Below, one piece after another: positions 39,448 to 46,546 of a stretch of DNA of 46,546 nt (positions are counted from its first letter, which is position 1; every line of letters starts with the position of its first letter). Below the pieces are notes generated by a model. The model made no database searches and was not told where the DNA came from. It saw nothing but the letters and a program-made list of their open reading frames with translations. The stretch is from NCBI GenBank assembly GCA_003021045.1, contig PXRN01000004.1:1-46546 (forward strand). Direction: 5' to 3'. This stretch comes from Halobacteriales archaeon QS_4_69_34 (GTDB taxonomy: Archaea > Halobacteriota > Halobacteria > Halobacteriales > Halococcaceae). Made by a program: the position numbers and the translations under genes.

Positions 39448-40638
39448 TCATAGAGGAGTCGCCTTGATTCGAATTCGGTTAGCGATCCCGGCCCCGCCGA
39501 GGACGTACAGTACCCACACAAACATCTGCCGGTGGCGAACCGCCGCTCCCACGTTCCCCTCGACGAGTCCGTAAAATGCGACCGCCGCGAAAAAACCGAC
39601 GAGGAGCGCCGTGAGACCGGCTATCGGCTGCCTCGACGAAACGATGTGGCGGACTCCCCACGGAGCCGCGAGGGCGAACGCGAGGTTACCAAGACCTTCG
39701 AACGCCGCGACGACCGCAGCCGGATCATCGACCATCCACGGGAAGGGGCTGAACAGAAAGTACACCGCCCCAACTGAGGCAAAGGCGAGTGCTTCGGGGA
39801 CCGTTGCGGCCTCTACACCAGCGAGATACACAGCCTCACCACGCGTTCGGTACCCCCGAAGCTCCGAGAGATAGCCTACCGCGGGCCCTGATGCAGCGAG
39901 CGCGACCAGTCCCGATGAGAGCGCCGCAATGGCAGCACCGAAGGCGGTCAACGCCCCGATCCGGTCGCGGTGGTGGTGGAAGACATAGATCCCACCGCCG
40001 GCAACGAGGGCAAGCACATAGACCAGTGTGTTGTCCCATCGCAACAACGCCGCTCCCGCGAGCGCGACGACGGCGGTGCCGATGAGCGTGCGGGTACTAG
40101 GGATCTGCTCTTTTCCCCGCTGAGAGCGCGTTCTGGCTTCGAGGCGAAGGCCGATCCGTACAGCTGTGGTGATGCCAGCGAGGATAACTGCCTCGCGTAA
40201 GGCCGTCGCGTGAATGAGAACGAAACTCGGGAAGACAGCGACGGGAAGCCCGGCGAGGACTGCTGCTTGCGGCGGACCGTAGTACTGCCCGATCGTACAA
40301 ATATTGTATACTGCAAGTGTGCCAAACAATGCGATGGTCACTCGAGCGTAGAGGTCACTGGGCCCAGGGAGCAACCAAAACGGCGAGAGAGCCAACCCCC
40401 AGAGGGAGATGATATCTACTGGGTTGATACTGGTACGGAATAACGGATCGACAACGATCTGCCCGCGAACGAACCCGCTGGCGATCGTTGCCGCGGTCCG
40501 GCGGAACGTAGTCGCATCCCGTAGCGAATAGGGATTGATGCGAAGGACGGTCAGCATCACGCCGGCAATGCGAAGGACAAACGCGAGGACGATAACCCCG
40601 AGGGCGGGACGGGACGGCCACGGGCGAGACACAGTCAT
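39448..40638 (-). CDS. Polytopic membrane protein, possible polysaccharide polymerase or GT-C glycosyltransferase
   Basis: A 396-residue membrane protein with about nine to eleven hydrophobic segments. Visible features are FVLRIAGVMLTVLRINPYSLRDATTF at the start (an acidic/polar loop after the first helix as in GT-C proteins), FPSFVLIHATALREAVILAG, GAALLRWDNTLVYVLALV and, near the C-terminus, EGNVGAAVRHRQMFVWVLYVL, a pattern (arginine/histidine before the last helix) common in haloarchaeal surface-glycan membrane proteins. It overlaps the upstream GT4 gene by four bases (ATGA) and is therefore in its operon. The polymerase role is inferred from context and topology only. Confidence 0.7.
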   Translation of the reverse strand: MTVSRPWPSRPALGVIVLAFVLRIAGVMLTVLRINPYSLRDATTFRRTAATIASGFVRGQIVVDPLFRTSINPVDIISLWGLALSPFWLLPGPSDLYARVTIALFGTLAVYNICTIGQYYGPPQAAVLAGLPVAVFPSFVLIHATALREAVILAGITTAVRIGLRLEARTRSQRGKEQIPSTRTLIGTAVVALAGAALLRWDNTLVYVLALVAGGGIYVFHHHRDRIGALTAFGAAIAALSSGLVALAASGPAVGYLSELRGYRTRGEAVYLAGVEAATVPEALAFASVGAVYFLFSPFPWMVDDPAAVVAAFEGLGNLAFALAAPWGVRHIVSSRQPIAGLTALLVGFFAAVAFYGLVEGNVGAAVRHRQMFVWVLYVLGGAGIANRIRIKATPL

Positions 40639-41807
40639 TGGCGTGCCCCGGCCGAGAGGGGTTCGGATCGGCCAGTGAGGCGCTCATAGAGGGGCATCAA
40701 GTCTTGTATGACGATGCGTGCATAGTCGTACTCGCGTACAGACGACCGCGCAGCCGCCGCAAGCCGCTCGCGTGTGGTGCGCTCGTGGGCGAGTCGTATC
40801 ATTGCCGCCGCGTAGGCCTGAGGGCGATCAGGAACGAGGAGGGCGTTCTCCTCGTCGGTTGCGAATCGGCGGTTGCCGGGTGTATCTGTAGCGATCGTCG
40901 ACAGCCCCGCGGCGAGATACTCGACGGTCTTCAACGGAGGCTGATAGCGGTACTGCGGCCGGTCCGGCACGTAGCCGAGTCCGATATCGAATGCTCGGAG
41001 GAACTTCGGGACGCGTTCAAACGAAACGCCACCAGTGAACGTCACCGCGTCGGCGATCCCGCGACGCTTGGCGTCTCGTTCGAGCGAATCGAGAGCGTTC
41101 CCACTCCCGACGACGACAAGTTTGAGCCGATCGTCAACGGCGTGAGCCGCCGCGAACCCGGCGAGGAGCTGATCAAGTCGCCGGACATCTTGAATGTTTC
41201 CGGTGTAGCCAAGCACGATGTCGCGGTCGTCGTAACCCCATCGTCTTCGCTGTGCGGCGTTCTGACCGGGGCGAAAACGGTCGAAGTCGACCCCCAACGG
41301 TACGATGTCGACATCGGGGATGGCCGACCAGATTTGTTTCGCAACCCCTGGATCGATCACCGTCATCCGATCGACGAGGTGTCGCTGTAGGCGGATCATC
41401 GCCCGGGAGAGGTGTGTATAGAGCGAGTTTCGCACGGCGAGGCTGCGCACGTCCGCGACTACTGGTGGGAGGTCAAGTCCCGTCGGGATGGTCAGCCCGA
41501 GACCCAGCCCGGGGAACGCTTTAACGTGAACGATATCCACCGAGCGGGTTTCGTCGATCCGGGCCAACTGCTGGAGTGCCCGAGCAGCGAAAACAGTCGG
41601 TGCAAGGGATGCCTTCGTCGACATATCGGTGCCGATCCGGTGGATGTCGATCCCGTTTTTCGTCTCAGAGGCGGGGACTTCAGAGGTGCTGCGGCCAGCG
41701 ATAATCGAGACGCGGACACCGCGGTCGGCAACGTGGCGGGCGTATTCACCGAACGCGGTAGAGTAGTTCGCGGGGTGTGGATCGTGTTGGACATAACAGA
41801 CGTGCAT
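40635..41807 (-). CDS. GT4-family glycosyltransferase
   Basis: A 390-residue GT-B enzyme. N-terminal: MHVCYVQHDPHPANYSTAF and HVKAFPGLGLGL; C-terminal: IVLGYTGNIQDVRRLDQLL, LVVVGSGNALDSL, VTFTGGVSFERVPKFLRAFDIGLG and PLKTVEYLAAGLSTIAT, the usual GT4 donor-site region (with KTVEYLA in place of the EGFP-type motif). It begins the minus-strand cluster 41807-36607 and overlaps the polymerase-like gene by four bases. The ATG at 41807 matches family starts; a longer frame to 41897 has no support. It likely acts on lipid-linked glycan in the cytoplasm. Confidence 0.9.
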   Translation of the reverse strand: MHVCYVQHDPHPANYSTAFGEYARHVADRGVRVSIIAGRSTSEVPASETKNGIDIHRIGTDMSTKASLAPTVFAARALQQLARIDETRSVDIVHVKAFPGLGLGLTIPTGLDLPPVVADVRSLAVRNSLYTHLSRAMIRLQRHLVDRMTVIDPGVAKQIWSAIPDVDIVPLGVDFDRFRPGQNAAQRRRWGYDDRDIVLGYTGNIQDVRRLDQLLAGFAAAHAVDDRLKLVVVGSGNALDSLERDAKRRGIADAVTFTGGVSFERVPKFLRAFDIGLGYVPDRPQYRYQPPLKTVEYLAAGLSTIATDTPGNRRFATDEENALLVPDRPQAYAAAMIRLAHERTTRERLAAAARSSVREYDYARIVIQDLMPLYERLTGRSEPLSAGARQ

Positions 41808-42082
41808 AGGAGGGGCTAACAGGCTAACAGTAAAAAGTCCACGAGAGCAGAGGACGCGAGCGTGGTTCGTGAACGAAGAGAATACATGCCGGGGCACTGC
41901 TGGATTGAGGTTGAACTAGGCGGAGCTCTTCGAGACGGGTGGGACCGTGCTCGAAAACTTCAAGAGGAGTCACGAGCTCTCCGACGTACCGTTTTTCGAC
42001 GCGGATTGGACGCGCACGCCAGCCTGACGTGCGCTGCTCACGCCGCCGCGGCGTCGCTGGCGGAGTGTTGAACCTCTGCGAG

Positions 42083-42102
42083 GGTTCGGCGTCAGCCGAA
42101 CC
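42083..42102. repeat. Perfect 8-base stem hairpin at a transposase remnant
   Basis: GGTTCGGC and GCCGAACC pair around GTCA. It lies at the upstream edge of the transposase-like C-terminal fragment and may be part of it or an inserted end. Confidence 0.4.
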
Positions 42103-42189
42103 GCCTACACCCACTACTACAACCATCTACGCGGACATCAAGCGCTCGACGACCGCCCGCCCGTCGAACAGCTGGAGGACTCGATCTGA
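42097..42189 (+). pseudogene. C-terminal remnant of a DDE transposase
   Basis: The frame ending at TGA 42187-42189 reads YTHYYNHLRGHQALDDR followed by PPVEQLEDSI, the typical end of integrase-core (DDE) transposases of the IS6/IS481 kind (pattern YNHxRxHQALxxRxPxE). No upstream catalytic part remains. About 70 bases further upstream a short frame (LFETGGTVLENFKRSHEL, ending at about 42025) also looks coding and may be other debris. The gap 41808-42312 has no other gene. Confidence 0.6.
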
Positions 42190-42312
42190 CAGTACCTCGC
42201 GCTGATGTGAATGTCGTGCCGGTACCCCACAGCGCGGCGGGAGCGCAGGGAACTCTTACTCAAAAGCAAAGAGTATGTACCCGCGACATCCACAGACGGC
42301 ACTCCCTGCTCC

Positions 42313-43764
42313 ATGCGCAATAGCATTACGAAACTCACTTCCATCACGTTTTTTGGCGTTCTGATCGGTCGCGGCCTTCGGTATGGATTCAACGTCGTCA
42401 TAGCGCGCGGACTGGGGCTCGATGCGCTCGGACTGTTTGCTTTCGGCACGGTAGTGATGAAAGGAAGTGCAGTTATCGCCCGAATGGGCCTCGACAGCGC
42501 AGCACAGAAGTTCATCCCTATCTATCAATCCGAGAGTGATCCCGCTAAGGTCACCGGAGTGACTGTCATAAGTCTCACTTTCCCGCTACTGTTCGGTGGC
42601 GCGCTGGCCGTGGCCCTATACCTCGGCCGAGATCTCATCACTCGACTCACAGGGGCGGTGATCGGTTCGACCGTACAGCTGTTCCTCGTCGGTATCCCCT
42701 TGTTTGGAGCGATGATGGTCGGCATGAACGCTACTCGTGGATTCAAGGAAACGAAATATTCGGTCTATATTCGAGATATCGGACAATCGAGCGTCGGGAT
42801 AGCCCTCATAGCGATAGGAGCATTCGTTCTCTCCGACTTTGACGCCGTCATCGTTGGATATTTGATTTCCTTACTGGTCGGCGTGTGTCTGGCCGTCGTC
42901 TTTCTCTCCCGTGAAGGCGCGCTCCAGTTCGATGTCCGACCTACGTTCGAGTATCGGAAAATTCTCGCCTTCTCACTCCCGGTTTCGCTCGCAGCCAGCG
43001 TACAGTATCTCGTCTCATGGACTGACATCCTTGTTCTTGGAGTTTTCGTTCCACCTGCTTCCATTGGCTCGTATCAAGCCGCTTATCAAACCTCGGTCTT
43101 ACTCATTATCGTGTTACAATCAGTATCCTCTATTTTCCCGGCAATGGCGGCCGACCTGTATAATACCGGACGGCACGAACGACTGAATATAGTTTATACT
43201 GTAGTGACCAAATGGGTCACGTACTTATCGGTCCTCGGGTTTGCTCTCGTGGCCATATATCCTGACGATATTCTGACGCTGTTCGGGACATCAGCGCGGT
43301 CCGCACGCATTGCACTCGTCGTCCTCGGGCTCGGACAGACGCTTAGTGCCGTCGTCGGGCCGGCTGGGTTTCTCCTTATAATGTCTGAACACGAACGTCT
43401 TCAGATGATCAACAGCGTTGCGGTAGCGCTATTGAACCTCGTATTCAACGTGGTACTGGTCGACCTGTACGGCATCGTCGGCGCTGCGGCCGCAACGGGC
43501 CTGTCGCTCGGATTGATCAATATCCTTCGGCTGGCCGAAGTGCGATATTTGCTCGGGGTGCAACCGTACTCGTGGGGGTACTGGAAGGGAGGTGTTGCCG
43601 TAGGATCTACACTTCCTCTGATGGTTCTCGGCCGCAGTCTTCCGCTTTTCGGTCCGCTTCGGATAGTGGTGGTGGGGACTGGCGCTCTGGTCGTATTTGC
43701 GGCGCTCATCCGGCTGCTTGGCTTCGACGAGGTCGACAGAGTACTTATCGAGGCGATAGACTGA
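42313..43764 (+). CDS. Oligosaccharide flippase (Wzx/MOP superfamily)
   Basis: A 483-residue membrane protein with about 12-14 helices. It begins LTSITFFGVLIGRGLRYGFNVVIARGLG and continues LDALGLFAFGTVV, the N-terminal pattern of polysaccharide-biosynthesis/flippase proteins; the middle SLPVSLAASVQYLVSWTDILVLG and GSYQAAYQTS are also typical. It would move a lipid-linked saccharide to the outer face of the membrane. The base composition is clearly lower in GC than the first 36 kb. The ATG at 42313 is chosen because the frame before it (to 42211) lacks membrane character. It ends three bases before the convergent phosphatase-superfamily gene. Confidence 0.92.
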   Translation: MRNSITKLTSITFFGVLIGRGLRYGFNVVIARGLGLDALGLFAFGTVVMKGSAVIARMGLDSAAQKFIPIYQSESDPAKVTGVTVISLTFPLLFGGALAVALYLGRDLITRLTGAVIGSTVQLFLVGIPLFGAMMVGMNATRGFKETKYSVYIRDIGQSSVGIALIAIGAFVLSDFDAVIVGYLISLLVGVCLAVVFLSREGALQFDVRPTFEYRKILAFSLPVSLAASVQYLVSWTDILVLGVFVPPASIGSYQAAYQTSVLLIIVLQSVSSIFPAMAADLYNTGRHERLNIVYTVVTKWVTYLSVLGFALVAIYPDDILTLFGTSARSARIALVVLGLGQTLSAVVGPAGFLLIMSEHERLQMINSVAVALLNLVFNVVLVDLYGIVGAAAATGLSLGLINILRLAEVRYLLGVQPYSWGYWKGGVAVGSTLPLMVLGRSLPLFGPLRIVVVGTGALVVFAALIRLLGFDEVDRVLIEAID

Positions 43765-43767
43765 GCA

Positions 43768-44694
43768 CTACTCAGCGTAGCCGAGGTGTCGAAGTCGGTC
43801 GAGCACCTCACTGTCGTTGACGTCATCTTCCTGAGGGGCAGGTTCTTCGGCCTGTATCCTCCGCCGCGGTCCGTTCTCGAACTCCAGCCACGGGACTGTC
43901 ATAGCCTTCTCCGTGTAGATGCCGCGTGGATGGCCCCATTCCCTGATCGGGACCGGAAACGATCGTTCTCCGACCATATTACCGTGATCCGATGTGACGA
44001 CGGTTCTTCCTTCCAGCGCCGTCATCAATGATTTGACGTGTGGGAGAGCCACCTCGAGGTTCCTCGCATAAGCCTTCCACACCGTTTCCTGGGGGACCGT
44101 GGCTTCACCCGTAATAAGCCGATCCCAGATGCTGGGGCCTCGATCCGAGACATGCGCTTCTAGATCCGTCTTGTCGAACTCCGTATCGACAATGAACGGA
44201 TAGTGTGGCTGAAGAAAATGAACGATGAGACGTTTATCGGGATAACGTTCGGCCGCTTCGACTGCATACTCGGTCGTCGTTTCAGGCACGACAGTCCCGT
44301 GATCCTCGTCCCAACCAGCATCACGCCAAACGTGAATTACGTCGTGGAACCTGTAGTTGAGACTCTCGCGGCGGCGATACGGCATCGGGTTGGCGGTTAC
44401 GTAGACGGTATCGTGTAACGTTCGTCCATCGAAATTCGCACGCAAGAACTCCGGTGTGCATGAGGCGCGCGAGCGGACGGCCGACAGCCGCCCCGGGAGA
44501 TCCGAACGTGCTTCAAAGAGATCATAGCGACAGCCATCAAGGATGAATAGGTTATCCCAGTCTTTCTCAAAGATATCGATCCCATCGGGATCGTATTTAC
44601 GCAGTCCGAGTCGCCTGTGATACAGGCGGTTCGCATGGCGAAGAAAGAGGACCGGGTGAGCAACTGCTCGGCGTAGCCGCGAACGCGCGTCCAT
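43768..44694 (-). CDS. Short sulfatase-like (alkaline phosphatase superfamily) protein
   Basis: A 308-residue protein. NLFILDGCRYDLFE (Asp53) is the first metal motif, SCTPEFL with Thr80 sits where the nucleophile is expected, and RTVVTSDHGNMVGE is the second metal motif. It ends LRHLGYAE, much like the larger relative at 37806. The length is about 60 percent of that protein, but all core motifs are present, so it is a short family variant and not a truncation. As there, Thr suggests phospho-group chemistry over sulfate ester hydrolysis. The start at 44694 gives a basic N-terminus (MDARSRLRRAVAHP); an AT-rich region about 60 bases upstream could hold its promoter. Confidence 0.8.
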   Translation of the reverse strand: MDARSRLRRAVAHPVLFLRHANRLYHRRLGLRKYDPDGIDIFEKDWDNLFILDGCRYDLFEARSDLPGRLSAVRSRASCTPEFLRANFDGRTLHDTVYVTANPMPYRRRESLNYRFHDVIHVWRDAGWDEDHGTVVPETTTEYAVEAAERYPDKRLIVHFLQPHYPFIVDTEFDKTDLEAHVSDRGPSIWDRLITGEATVPQETVWKAYARNLEVALPHVKSLMTALEGRTVVTSDHGNMVGERSFPVPIREWGHPRGIYTEKAMTVPWLEFENGPRRRIQAEEPAPQEDDVNDSEVLDRLRHLGYAE

Positions 44695-45642
44695 ATGAGA
44701 CGAATCTGATTTGGGCGGGGTATGAGGTTTGTGGATCGACCACGTGTATGTGAAAGTATTAATTCCTCTTTGACAAGAAGGGTCACGCGGGATGCAGAGA
44801 GCGGTCACACAGCAAACGAAAAATTACCGCCCACTCCCACTCCGGAACCGGGTTCGATCTACGAAATTTCGAACCGATGATCGCTCAGATGCGTTGAGCG
44901 TCGCCGGAATGGAGGCACGTACGCTGTCGGTCAGAAGTTCGTGGGCGCAACGGAGCAAACCAGAGGATGGCACAGAGGACCCACGATCCACTTTGCAGTC
45001 TGTTCTGACTGACAGTATATTCACGTCGCTCGTTCCCGTCAAGACGGCGGAGCGATCAATGTCTTGGCCCACACCCAAGCGTGCCGTCGCCTATAACGGC
45101 GTGCTGAAAGGCACGCCGTGGGCTCCTCAAGATCGTTTGCGCGGTCGTGTTGGTGAGGTCAGAAGCCTCAGTGAGTGGGGTTGAGTTCATGCAGGAGATG
45201 TTTTGCGTGGCCGAAAGAGCCCGCGTTGTCGCCGTTGTTCTGGGACCTACTGGGCTATCGCGTCCACGAAGCGCACTAGCTCTCGTCGGAAGCGGGGCAC
45301 GCGATCAGGGCAGATTCCCGAAAAGCAACGGTGCGGACCTCGTGTCGATCATAGGCCGGATACTATGCGTGGACGTTCATCACCCGGAACACGGTCCGCG
45401 GCGGCGTGGTGGGTGTTTCGCTGGGTGATCTGGGGTACCCCATGGGGCTGGCTGCTCTGGTATCACCTCTCATTTCTATTCGGTGTCCAGGTTCGAGATG
45501 GCAGTTGGTAGTCGAAAATCTGAATTTCCTCGGATATCCACTATACAACCGGGCGCCAGCGCGTGGACAGCAACGACGTGCTCACGGCCTCGTTGCGTTG
45601 ACCGGCGTGTCACCAAAGGTTTCGTCGGAGTGCTGCCATACC
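44695..45642. other. 948-base region without a supported gene
   Basis: No ORF here has convincing haloarchaeal composition or a recognisable domain. AT-rich sequence near 44740-44770 may be the promoter of the 43768-44694 gene. A 24-base hairpin lies at 45096-45119. Around 45400-45510 one frame reads WWVFRWVIWGTPWGWLLWY, and another (LGDLGYPMGLAALVSPL) also looks membrane-like; these could be remnants of a broken membrane-protein gene. The region is probably recombination debris. Confidence 0.4.
45096..45119. repeat. Perfect 9-base stem hairpin
   Basis: ACGGCGTGC and GCACGCCGT pair around TGAAAG inside the gene-free region. It could mark an element end or a transcript terminus. Confidence 0.45.
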
Positions 45643-46401
45643 CTACTTTCGACACACCACGTAGTACTGGTAGAGTCCCCGGTTGGAAAGCCAGCCGCGT
45701 CGGCGGATCGCCTCGGACCCGCGTCGGAGCACCCGGAGTGGGGAGAAGCGATCCGTCATCCTGTTGATCGGGGGTGGGAGGTAGTAGCTTCCAAGGGCGC
45801 GCTCGACGGCGAACTCCGTTCGCAACATCGTCCGGAGAGTCGTGGGTGGAAGCCAGTTTTCGATGGGTTGTCCGCCTTGGCGCGGTCGCTCCCACAGCCC
45901 CGCCGTGGCGAGTACGTCGGTCATGCTCGATTTCACGATGTGAGGGTAGCTTTGCGGGTTCGGCGTCGAGAAGATGCCGTGGCCGTCGTTCGCCATCACG
46001 CGTCCGAGCTCTCGGATCGCCTTCGGCTGTACCCCCCGTGGGAGGTGCTCGATCACCTCCGAGCAAACGACGAGATCGAAGCATCCATCGGTCACCGGAA
46101 GGTCGGGCAGCGCTCCTTGGACGAAGTGCATCTCGGGACGGCGCGTGAGGCGTTCGATCAATGCGTCGCTCTGGACGATATCGACGGAGTGGACGGTGTC
46201 GAAGCGATCGGCGAGGAAGTCGGCGATCCGGCCGCTTCCGGAGCCGACATCCAGTACAGCGCTCTGGCGGGGGAGGTCGAGCGAATCGACAAGGTCGAAC
46301 ACGGTTTCGTATCGCTCGCGGTTGTTGTACTCGAGAGAGTCCTTATCGCTGAAAAACTCTTTATAAAAGACCTGTGACTCAGCCATATCGCTGGAGTCCA
46401 T
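45643..46401 (-). CDS. Class I SAM-dependent methyltransferase
   Basis: A 252-residue methyltransferase. SAVLDVGSGSGRIADFLA is the SAM-binding motif I, VHSVDIVQSDALI motif II, FDLVVCSEVIEHLP motif IV and ELGRVMANDGHGIFSTPNP motif V/VI, as in the UbiE/COQ5-like Methyltransf_11 fold. The C-terminal half is less conserved (YLPPPINRMTDRFSPL) and may bind the acceptor. With glycosyltransferases and a flippase nearby, a sugar or lipid-linked saccharide is a plausible substrate. An ATG five codons after the first (MAESQ) is an alternative start. Bases 46402-46546 are its upstream region. Confidence 0.88.
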   Translation of the reverse strand: MDSSDMAESQVFYKEFFSDKDSLEYNNRERYETVFDLVDSLDLPRQSAVLDVGSGSGRIADFLADRFDTVHSVDIVQSDALIERLTRRPEMHFVQGALPDLPVTDGCFDLVVCSEVIEHLPRGVQPKAIRELGRVMANDGHGIFSTPNPQSYPHIVKSSMTDVLATAGLWERPRQGGQPIENWLPPTTLRTMLRTEFAVERALGSYYLPPPINRMTDRFSPLRVLRRGSEAIRRRGWLSNRGLYQYYVVCRK

Positions 46402-46508
46402 GCGCCCTCTCTTCGTCGCCCGATGATTACTGTTGTGGAATCCCTACATCGCTCTTCTGAAGGAGATTGTTGGTCGGAGAGCTGGGGCTGTGAAAGCGTA
46501 GCGGGCAA

Positions 46509-46530
46509 GGGTGACGCCGTGGCGTCACCC
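46509..46530. repeat. Perfect 10-base stem hairpin at the window edge
   Basis: GGGTGACGCC and GGCGTCACCC pair around GT, giving an almost uninterrupted dyad. It may be the end of an insertion sequence continuing beyond the window; IS200/IS605 ends contain comparable hairpins. Confidence 0.45.
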
Positions 46531-46546
46531 GGATGCAATGTTTCCG

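Noticed and set aside
41824..42126. 100-residue minus-strand ORF before the flippase
   Set aside because: Opposes the transposase remnant and has no haloarchaeal composition.
44792..45184. 130-residue plus-strand ORF in the glycan island gap
   Set aside because: Ser/Arg-rich, no acidic character, no domain; overlaps promoter-like DNA and a hairpin.

Overview
The window comes from the chromosome of a haloarchaeon (class Halobacteria). Proteins are rich in Asp/Glu and base composition is mostly very high in GC with GC-rich third codon positions. Promoters look archaeal (TATA-like boxes about 25-30 bases upstream of starts, often implying leaderless mRNAs). Typical haloarchaeal families are present: DUF7128 mini zinc finger, DUF5796, amphi-Trp, DUF7979-like, archaeal GHMP shikimate kinase, Lhr-type helicase, Cdc48/VAT ATPase, fused HAD/crotonase, and a tRNA-Glu with no encoded CCA. 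The species cannot be named from the sequence.

Layout. 1-5.05 kb: the end of an unidentified gene, a Tat-exported Dyp-type-peroxidase-like protein, and a large secreted multicopper oxidase, followed by a decayed second copy of the Dyp-like C-terminus. 5.08-9.6 kb: purM, a translationally coupled M50 protease/TraB membrane pair, and two small proteins. 9.6-13.8 kb: a frameshifted membrane-protein pseudogene, a ModE/TOBE regulator divergent from a tungstate/molybdate ABC binding protein and permease (no ATPase here), thioredoxin and a small membrane protein. 13.9-18.7 kb: Lhr-type helicase, cryptochrome-DASH photolyase, a truncated DUF5615-type gene and tRNA-Glu. 18.8-24.0 kb: fatty-acid beta-oxidation (fused dehydrogenase/hydratase divergent from an acyl-CoA dehydrogenase), a structured intergenic repeat, and a geranylgeranyl-reductase-type flavoprotein. 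24.2-28.4 kb: trehalose synthesis (otsA-otsB) and an arylsulfotransferase-like membrane protein. 28.5-36.5 kb: Cdc48, small conserved proteins, the shikimate kinase-chorismate mutase pair flanked by inverted copies of a dispersed repeat, beta-carbonic anhydrase, SurE and a membrane hydrolase.

36.6-46.4 kb is a cell-surface glycan region: two GT4 glycosyltransferases, two alkaline-phosphatase-superfamily ('sulfatase') enzymes, a polytopic polymerase-like membrane protein, a flippase and a SAM methyltransferase. From about 39.4 kb GC content falls, non-coding gaps lengthen, and a transposase remnant and several perfect hairpins appear, which suggests a horizontally exchanged island. Together these genes would assemble, modify and flip a lipid-linked saccharide for S-layer glycosylation or an exopolysaccharide.

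The most unusual points are: the Dyp-like/multicopper oxidase pair with a duplicated remnant and a palindrome just downstream of a strong TATA box; the 39-base perfect inverted repeat around the aromatic-amino-acid operon; the 124-base element with 12-base terminal inverted repeats after the acyl-CoA dehydrogenase; and the gene fragment beside tRNA-Glu. No CRISPR array, rRNA, complete insertion sequence or clear defence system was seen.
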